DNA from: Brevibacillus thermoruber 423
GTDB lineage: Bacteria; Bacillota; Bacilli; Brevibacillales; Brevibacillaceae
Assembly (NCBI RefSeq): GCF_000454065.1
Contig: NZ_ATNE01000001.1
Span: 374,501 to 438,500 of the forward strand
Direction of reading: 5' to 3'
DNA: 64,000 nt
The notes under the pieces were generated by a model. That model was not told the origin of the DNA. It saw only the letters and a list, made by a program, of their open reading frames with translations, and did no database searches. This document shows positions 57,617-64,000 of the stretch, one piece after another. Numbering within the stretch: the first letter of the stretch is position 1; each line of letters begins with the position of its first letter. The position numbers and the translations under genes were made by a program.

Positions 57617-58600
57617 CTACGCAGGCGGTTGGAAAAACAGCTGCAGCCGTACAGGCAGATCGCTCCAGAACGCCCAAAACCGATTCTTTTTCAAATTTTC
57701 CGGAAATACCCGGTACGGATTTGCCCTTTTCTGCTCCTCCAGCCATTTCCCGTACACCGCCGATTCTTTCTCCAGATAGAGGGCCCGGTAGATCTTCCCC
57801 CTCACTTCCGCAAGGCTTTGCGTCTTGGCCGGCATCGTCTCAACCGGCAAAAACCAATACGTCCACTGTTCGTAGACGACCGGACCGACGACCTGCTTCA
57901 CGGGCGAGCGAAACACGGCATCAGCAGCAGCTTCGCCGACATTCGCGGACAGCTCGGATTGCGAAACCCATTCATAGAATCCGGCCCGTCCCTCCAGGTC
58001 GCTGCCGTATTCTTTTAATAGGGAGGGAAAACGTTCTGTGGTGATGGTTTTCAGCTTGTCCATCCACGGCTTGTCATCTTGTCCCGCCCGGACGTAATAG
58101 ATGGTGCGCAGTTCGGGAATGCGAAACGACTCGAGGTGGTCCCGGTAGTAGCTGTTCACTTCTTCCTCGGTCACCGTGATCTCCCCGGTTACCCTCCGCT
58201 TCACTTCAAACCCGATCAGAGCCCGCCGAATGTTCGTGACGCTGTCCGCTTCCGTCATGTTCATCTGCCGCAGTGCTTGTTCGCGCTCCTCTTTCGTGCT
58301 CCCCAACTGCTTCATGTGTTCGTCGATGAAACGCTGGTCAATCTGGACGCCCATTTGTCTCCCCTTGTAGAGAACCAATTCTTCCAAACTGCGCTGTTCC
58401 AGCAGCCTTTCCTCCTCTTCCGGCGTGTGCGGCCTCCCTTGAACATAGAGGGGTTTGATCCTTTCCCAATCGTCTTTGCGGAAGATTTGATCGCCGGCAA
58501 CAAAGAGAAGAGGCTGGTACACCGCCATCGCGTAGATCAGCATCGCTGTCAGCGACAGGAATGCCGCGTACAGAGGAAGCCATTTCTTGCGCGGTTTCAT
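57617..58600 (-). CDS. SurA/PrsA-like membrane-anchored protein
   Basis: A 327-residue protein with one N-terminal membrane helix (WLPLYAAFLSLTAMLIYAMAVYQPLLF, residues about 7-34). The extracytoplasmic part resembles the SurA/PrsA chaperone: an all-helical N-terminal domain (EERLLEQRSLEELVLYKGRQMGVQIDQRFIDEHMKQL, then VKRRVTGEITVTEEEVNSYYRDHLESF) and a parvulin-like segment (RTIYYVRAGQDDKPWMDKL... YEWVSQSELSANVG... SPVKQVVGPVVYEQWTYWFLPVE). Key parvulin residues are not obvious, so rotamase activity is doubtful. The ATG at 58598-58600 follows AGGTGAT. Transmembrane anchoring instead of a lipobox distinguishes it from PrsA. Confidence 0.7.
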   Translation of the reverse strand: MKPRKKWLPLYAAFLSLTAMLIYAMAVYQPLLFVAGDQIFRKDDWERIKPLYVQGRPHTPEEEERLLEQRSLEELVLYKGRQMGVQIDQRFIDEHMKQLGSTKEEREQALRQMNMTEADSVTNIRRALIGFEVKRRVTGEITVTEEEVNSYYRDHLESFRIPELRTIYYVRAGQDDKPWMDKLKTITTERFPSLLKEYGSDLEGRAGFYEWVSQSELSANVGEAAADAVFRSPVKQVVGPVVYEQWTYWFLPVETMPAKTQSLAEVRGKIYRALYLEKESAVYGKWLEEQKRANPYRVFPENLKKNRFWAFWSDLPVRLQLFFQPPA

Positions 58601-58761
58601 CCGATCACCTGCACCCTGACATGGATAAAATTAAGCAATCAGTAAAAATATACCCGATCCCATAGTAACAGAAGTTTCCAATTTTAGGAATACATATTTT
58701 TGAATATTGTTTATTTTCCTTCTTTTTAGAGGCGGAAAAGGGTGACGCACCTCCGAAAGCA

Positions 58762-58800
58762 GAACATGCAGCCTTCTTCTCGTGAAGAGGCTGCATGTTC
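58762..58800. terminator. Long hairpin downstream of the symporter gene
   Basis: A 13-bp inverted repeat GAACATGCAGCCT/AGGCTGCATGTTC with an inner CTTC/GAAG extension, 25 bp beyond the symporter stop. No T run on either strand; may act as a termination or mRNA-end structure. The stretch 58601-58761 is AT-rich and shows no gene. Confidence 0.45.
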
Positions 58801-58824
58801 CTGTAACGGGTGTGGCCCCCCTCC

Positions 58825-60219
58825 TCAGCCCATCGGCCGAAGAGACGGGGTTTTTCGCGCGGTCATGCGGCCGGCCAGCAGTGCGGCCGCGCTCCACAGA
58901 CCGCTCACGTACAGCGGATCGATGCCGGTCGCGGGCAACAGCCACCACGCCCAGGCGAGCGCGAGCAGCGGCGCTCCCCAGACCGCCAGGACCGCCCAAC
59001 GCCGCTCCACCGGCGAAATGTGAAAGAGGTAGAACAGCACCGGAAAGAAGATCGTCACGCCTCGGAGCGTCATGGCCAAAAACGCCCAGTGCAAGATCAG
59101 CGCGTTTTCGTCCAGGCAGACCAGCGCGTAGGCGACCGCGATGACGCCCAGGATCAGCGCCCGGGACAGGCGCAGCCTGCTCTCCTCCGAACGGAACCGG
59201 GCGGTGTAGCGCTGGATCACATCCCGGTTGAGGATCGTGGCGATGCTCAGCGCAAGCGCCGCCCCGGTCATCACGACGGACAGGAGAATAACGGCATAAG
59301 CGGCACCCGCCAGCCAGGACGGCGCATGGGTCAGGAAAAACATCGGAACGGCCTCGCGCGGCGCCAGCTCGGGGTGGGTGTCGTGCATGTACAGGCCGAT
59401 CCAGGCGCTGACCAGGCCGATCAGGATGATGACCAGACCGGCCGCGACAGAACCGCTGCGCGCCTCTCGTTCACTGCGGCTCGCAAAGATGGGCTGCAGA
59501 TAGGCCTGCGTGGAAAAAATCCCCACGATCATCGACGCTCCCTGCACCCATCCCAGCCCGGCCTCGGGAACCACCAGGGAAAGGCGCCCCTGCTGCCACC
59601 AGCGGACGATCGTCTCTCCGCCCAACTGTCCCCACAGCCAGGCACCCGTTCCCAGCAGGAGGAGGATCAGCATAACCGTTTTCAGCGTGCCGACGATACT
59701 CGCTCCCATAAATCCCCCGGCCAGCACGTAGGCGAAGATCAGCGCGGCGGGAATCAGCGCCAGCAGCGGCAGCGGAGCCTTCCAGAAGACGGAGACAAAC
59801 GGCAGGGCGGCCAACAACTGCGCGATCACCTGGATAAACATCCCCAGCGAGAGAAACAGGCTGGCCCCAAGCTGGGCCCGTCCGCCATACTGCGTGCCGA
59901 TCAGTTCGGGCAGCGTTTCCACCTGCAGTCGGAGAAAGCGGCCGGCACACAATCCGAGCAGGATGACAGCCACCCCGCCCCCCAGCGTAAACCACACGGC
60001 GGCCAGTCCGTGCCGGAAAGCAAGCTCGCCCGTGCCGACAATCGACGTGCCGCCGACAAATCCGCCGACGAGTGCCCCGGCCACCATCCCCGCCGACAGG
60101 GAACCGCCGGCGTTGCTGAAGTCGCTGCTGCGGCGAACGGATCGTTTGGCGATCAGGCCGGCAGCGATCGTACACGCCAGAATGGCGACAAAACTGAGAA
60201 GAAATCCAAGCGAAGACAC
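58825..60219 (-). CDS. Sodium/solute symporter family (SSS)
   Basis: A 464-residue permease with about thirteen membrane helices. The N-terminal region SSDFSNAGGSLSAGMVAGALVGGFVGGTSIVGTGELAFRHGLAAVWFTLGGGVAVILLGL shows the SSS sodium-site pattern and helix 1 break. Further landmarks are IFAYVLAGGFMGASIVGTLKTVMLILLLLG, GIFSTQAYLQPIFASRSEREARSG and ILLSVVMTGAALALSIATILNRDVIQRY. The substrate is not clear from sequence. The start is GTG at 60217-60219 with AGAGGTGG close upstream; a 7-residue extension is less likely. It appears monocistronic. Confidence 0.85.
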   Translation of the reverse strand: MSSLGFLLSFVAILACTIAAGLIAKRSVRRSSDFSNAGGSLSAGMVAGALVGGFVGGTSIVGTGELAFRHGLAAVWFTLGGGVAVILLGLCAGRFLRLQVETLPELIGTQYGGRAQLGASLFLSLGMFIQVIAQLLAALPFVSVFWKAPLPLLALIPAALIFAYVLAGGFMGASIVGTLKTVMLILLLLGTGAWLWGQLGGETIVRWWQQGRLSLVVPEAGLGWVQGASMIVGIFSTQAYLQPIFASRSEREARSGSVAAGLVIILIGLVSAWIGLYMHDTHPELAPREAVPMFFLTHAPSWLAGAAYAVILLSVVMTGAALALSIATILNRDVIQRYTARFRSEESRLRLSRALILGVIAVAYALVCLDENALILHWAFLAMTLRGVTIFFPVLFYLFHISPVERRWAVLAVWGAPLLALAWAWWLLPATGIDPLYVSGLWSAAALLAGRMTARKTPSLRPMG

Positions 60220-60355
60220 GATGCCACCTCTTTTGCACAAGTCACGAAATTGCGACTCATTCTATGAATGATTGTAGTATATGACGAGAACGGGTACAGT
60301 GACAAGTGGAAACCGTCCGGCCTGAGGACAGAACAAACCGCCAATCGTGGTAAGG

Positions 60356-60407
60356 AAAGACCCTGCCCTCCGTCCAATCCGTCGGACGGAGAAACAGGGT
60401 CTTTTTT
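60356..60407. terminator. Terminator at the end of the leu operon segment
   Basis: AAAGACCCTG-CTCCGTCC pairs with GGACGGAG-CAGGGTCTTT in a long nearly perfect hairpin. The plus-strand side has six T; the minus-strand side has TCTTTCC. It follows the leuB stop at 60421. Confidence 0.8.
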
Positions 60408-60420
60408 GGGTTCTGTGTTC

Positions 60421-61515
60421 TTATCGGGAAATGGCTTGGCTTTGGAGCGCTTCGCGGACCAGGCGGCCCATCTCCGCCGTGCCGATCGCCCGGCTGCGGT
60501 CGGCGGCGATGTCGCCGGTGCGATGTCCCGCCTCCAGCACCGACCAGACCGCCCGCTCCACCGCGTCCGCCGCCGCGTCCATCCCGAACGAGAGGCGCAG
60601 CATCATCGCCGCGGAGAGAATCGTCGCCAGCGGATTGGCTATACCCTGGCCGGCGATGTCCGGCGCCGAACCGTGAACCGGTTCGTACAGCCCGAAGCTG
60701 CCTTCCGCCAGGCTGGCCGACGCCAGCATGCCGATCGAGCCGGTCAGCATCGCGGCCTGGTCGCTCAGGATGTCACCGAACATGTTTTCCGTGACAATCA
60801 CGTCAAACTGCTTGGGCGCGCGAACGAGCTGCATCGCGCACGCGTCCACCAGCATGTGGGACAGCTCCACATCGGGGTAGTCGGCCGCCACGCGTTCGGT
60901 CACCTTGCGCCACAGGCGGGAGCTTTCCAGGACGTTGGCCTTGTCGACCGAGACGAGGCGCTTCTGCCGCTTGCGGGCAATGTCAAAAGCCACTCGTACA
61001 ATGCGCTCGATCTCCGCTTCGTGGTAGATGCACTGGTCTTCCGCCACTTCGCCGTTCGGCCCGTCATAGCGCTTTTTCTCGCCGAAGTAAATGCCGCCGG
61101 TCAGCTCCCGGACGACGATCAGATCGACGCCGGAGACCACTTCCGGTTTCAGCGAGGAGGCCTCCACCAGCGATGGGTGCATCGTCGCCGGCCGGATGTT
61201 GGCGAACAGCCCCAACGCCTTGCGGATGCCGAGCAGCCCCGCCTCCGGACGGAGATGGCCGGGATTCTGATCCCACTTGGGACCGCCCACGGCGCCGAGC
61301 AGCACCGCGTCCGCCTCCTTGGCGATCGTCAATGTCTCTTCCGGCAGCGGCGTGCCGTCCGTGTCGATGGCGATTCCGCCGATCCGGCCGTGCTTGAATT
61401 CAAACGTAACTCCTTCCCGTTCCGCCACCAGGGCGAGGACCTTGACCGCTTCCTCCATGATCTCCGGTCCGATTCCATCCCCGGGCAGAACGGCGATGCG
61501 ATAGGTTTTCTTCAT
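60421..61515 (-). CDS. leuB: 3-isopropylmalate dehydrogenase
   Basis: Oxidatively decarboxylates 3-isopropylmalate in leucine synthesis. The 364-residue protein has the isocitrate/isopropylmalate dehydrogenase features: [58 protein letters not shown], the catalytic [28 protein letters not shown] with the catalytic lysine, [22 protein letters not shown] with Mg-binding aspartates, and [18 protein letters not shown]. The ATG at 61513-61515 is preferred by spacing from a weak GCGGG site; ATG 61519-61521 is equally in frame. It follows leuA by 110 bp and ends at a terminator. Confidence 0.96.
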   Translation of the reverse strand: MKKTYRIAVLPGDGIGPEIMEEAVKVLALVAEREGVTFEFKHGRIGGIAIDTDGTPLPEETLTIAKEADAVLLGAVGGPKWDQNPGHLRPEAGLLGIRKALGLFANIRPATMHPSLVEASSLKPEVVSGVDLIVVRELTGGIYFGEKKRYDGPNGEVAEDQCIYHEAEIERIVRVAFDIARKRQKRLVSVDKANVLESSRLWRKVTERVAADYPDVELSHMLVDACAMQLVRAPKQFDVIVTENMFGDILSDQAAMLTGSIGMLASASLAEGSFGLYEPVHGSAPDIAGQGIANPLATILSAAMMLRLSFGMDAAADAVERAVWSVLEAGHRTGDIAADRSRAIGTAEMGRLVREALQSQAISR

Positions 61516-61625
61516 CTTCATCCCGCTTTTCTGTGTATAGTTGTTTCTATTATATATAGATCCTCTGTACACTCTTTTTTTCCGAACCTGTTTGGTTTCT
61601 CTTCCATCCTATCCTGCCGCCCCCG

Positions 61626-63158
61626 TCAGTTGGCGGCCACCGTCATCGTCTCTTTGCGCTCCAGGATCTTGTTGACGGCCCGCACATACGCGATGGCGCT
61701 CGCCTCCAGCACGTCGGTGCTGACCCCGCGGCCGGTGACGGTAAGGTCCCCCTGCTGCAGGCGGACGAATACTTCCCCGAGCGCGTCCTTGCCGTGCGTG
61801 ACGGAGAGGATCTTGTAGTCCGTCAGGGTGACCTCTTCGCCTGTCGCCCGGTCGATCGCCTTGTAGATCGAGTCGACGGAGCCATTGCCGCACGCCGCTT
61901 CCTCGCACACCGTACCGTCGGCCCGCACCAGTCTGACGCTGGCCGTCGGCAGGGAGATGTTGCCATAGGAGAGCTGCACCGACTCCAGCCGGTACATCTC
62001 CGTTCCGCGAACCATCTTGGCGTCAACCAGCGCGAGGATGTCGTCGTCGCTGACCTCTTTTTTCTTGTCGCACAATTCCTTGAAGGCGGCAAACGCGGCG
62101 TCGATTTCGTCCTGTTCCAGGTGGTAGCCCAGTTCCACCAGCTTCTCCTTGAAGGCGTGGCGGCCGGAGTGTTTGCCCAGCACCAGTTTGTTCGACTTGA
62201 AGCCGACCGTCTCCGGACGGATGATTTCGTAGGTGGACGCCTCTTTCAGGACGCCGTCCTGGTGAATGCCGGACTCGTGGGCAAACGCGTTGGCCCCTAC
62301 CACCGCCTTGTTGCCCGGTACGATCATCCCGGTCAGACGGCTGACCAGTTGGCTGGTGCGGGCAATCTCTTTCAGGTTGAGCTTGGTCGTGGCCTGGTAA
62401 AAGTCCTTGCGGGTCTCCAACGCCAGCGCCACTTCTTCCAGTGCGGCGTTGCCCGCCCGCTCGCCGATGCCGTTGATCGTGCCTTCCACCTGGGTCGCCC
62501 CCGCTTCAATCGCCGCCAGGCTGTTGGCCACGGCCATGCCGAGATCGTCATGACAGTGACAGCTCAGGCGGATCCGGTCGATGCCGGGGACGCGCTGGCG
62601 CAGTTCGCGGAAGATGTTGCCGTACTCGTACGGCGTCATGTAGCCGACCGTGTCGGGGATGTTGACGGTGGTGGCGCCCGCCTTGATGACCGCTTCCACC
62701 ACTTCCGCCAAAAAGTCGATCTCCGTGCGGGCCGCGTCCTCCGCAGAGAACTGGACCTGCGCAAAGTACTTCTTCGCGTAGGTGACCGCCTCCACCGCCC
62801 GCGCCAGCACCTGCTCCTTGCTCATCCGCAGTTTGTACTGGCGATGGATCGGCGAGGTCGCGATAAAGACGTGGAGGCAGGCGTCCTGCGCGTGGCGCAG
62901 CGCCTCGTACGCCTTATCCATGTCGTCCTTGACGGCACGGGCGAGGCTGACGATGGTGGAATGCTTCACCCGCTTTGCCACTTCGGCCACGGACTTTTGA
63001 TCGCCCGGGGAGGCAGCGGCAAAGCCCGCCTCGATTCTCGTTACGCCCAGCTTCTCCAGTTGAAGGGCGATCTCCACCTTTTCGTTCGTGCTGATGTTGA
63101 CGCCCGGAGACTGCTCCCCGTCGCGCAATGTCGTATCAAAAATCTCAATGGTCCGCAT
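61626..63158 (-). CDS. leuA: 2-isopropylmalate synthase
   Basis: Condenses acetyl-CoA with 2-oxoisovalerate, the first committed step of leucine synthesis. The 510-residue product has the catalytic TIM-barrel motifs: [19 protein letters not shown] (metal-binding Asp), [40 protein letters not shown] (HxH ligands), [15 protein letters not shown] and [11 protein letters not shown]-terminal regulatory domain with leucine feedback site follows (about 390-510, [19 protein letters not shown]). The ATG at 63156-63158 has GGAGGTGGAG upstream. It lies between ilvC (62 bp upstream) and leuB. Confidence 0.96.
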   Translation of the reverse strand: MRTIEIFDTTLRDGEQSPGVNISTNEKVEIALQLEKLGVTRIEAGFAAASPGDQKSVAEVAKRVKHSTIVSLARAVKDDMDKAYEALRHAQDACLHVFIATSPIHRQYKLRMSKEQVLARAVEAVTYAKKYFAQVQFSAEDAARTEIDFLAEVVEAVIKAGATTVNIPDTVGYMTPYEYGNIFRELRQRVPGIDRIRLSCHCHDDLGMAVANSLAAIEAGATQVEGTINGIGERAGNAALEEVALALETRKDFYQATTKLNLKEIARTSQLVSRLTGMIVPGNKAVVGANAFAHESGIHQDGVLKEASTYEIIRPETVGFKSNKLVLGKHSGRHAFKEKLVELGYHLEQDEIDAAFAAFKELCDKKKEVSDDDILALVDAKMVRGTEMYRLESVQLSYGNISLPTASVRLVRADGTVCEEAACGNGSVDSIYKAIDRATGEEVTLTDYKILSVTHGKDALGEVFVRLQQGDLTVTGRGVSTDVLEASAIAYVRAVNKILERKETMTVAAN

Positions 63159-63220
63159 GAACTCTCCACCTCCACTGGTTTCCCCGTTGCCGGGCATTTG
63201 TCGGCCGGATCAGCAGGCTG

Positions 63221-64000
<780 letters not shown>

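Overview
The window reads as chromosomal DNA of a GC-rich (about 60% by eye), endospore-forming, Gram-positive Bacillota, most like the Brevibacillaceae/Paenibacillaceae. The evidence is sspI with a SigG-type promoter, a SpoVB-type flippase, a lysine riboswitch in front of lysC, a T-box in front of pheST, FadR boxes of Bacillus type, and gene order collinear with the Bacillus subtilis block sspI-rlmB-pheS-pheT-zapA-mutS2-(DUF350)-lcfA-fadR-fadB-etfB-etfA-trxA-uvrC-lysC. The genus is an inference. No tRNA, rRNA, CRISPR array, insertion sequence or prophage was seen.

Layout. 1-10 kb (mostly minus strand): lysC (cut at the window edge) with its lysine riboswitch, uvrC, trxA, a heptad-repeat coiled-coil protein, and the fatty-acid beta-oxidation block fadD-fadR-fadB-etfB-etfA with two FadR operators. 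10-13.6 kb: an LCP-family cell-wall ligase, a thiolase and a PrmA-like methyltransferase. 13.7-30.6 kb: a surface-polysaccharide region with csaB (cell-wall-polymer pyruvylation), a SAM methyltransferase, SpoVB-type and MurJ flippases around a CapK/PaaK-like adenylate-forming enzyme, a Wzy/O-antigen-ligase-like protein followed by a membrane FG-GAP protein and a lipoprotein, an MFS permease with an RHH-ankyrin protein, two GT4 glycosyltransferases and a DppA-like D-aminopeptidase. 30.7-35.6 kb: a CitA/CitB-type two-component system with an AbrB-family membrane protein and a CitMHS citrate transporter carrying two cre-like boxes. 35.8-38.2 kb: a UDP-sugar dehydrogenase, a tiny membrane ORF, a ferredoxin and a DUF350 protein.

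38.2-49.8 kb returns to the conserved backbone: mutS2, a YvlD-like membrane protein, larE-larB, zapA, pheS-pheT with T-box, DUF2225, rlmB, ktrA and sspI. 50-58.6 kb: DUF1294, DedA, a B12-binding radical SAM protein, MoaB, a MocR regulator, KtrB/TrkH, an amidase and a SurA/PrsA-like protein. 58.8-64 kb: a Na+/solute symporter and leuB, leuA and ilvC (cut at the edge).

Relative to the B. subtilis order, about 28 kb of mostly envelope genes sit between the DUF350 gene and fadD, and larE-larB occupy the place of cvpA-polX. The most unusual structures are a 111-bp tandem repeat in a roughly 400-nt leader before a glycosyltransferase, the Wzy/FG-GAP/lipoprotein cassette, an RHH-ankyrin fusion with repeated TGTAAT boxes over its promoter, and a triplicated 20-bp unit at the 3' end of the LCP gene.
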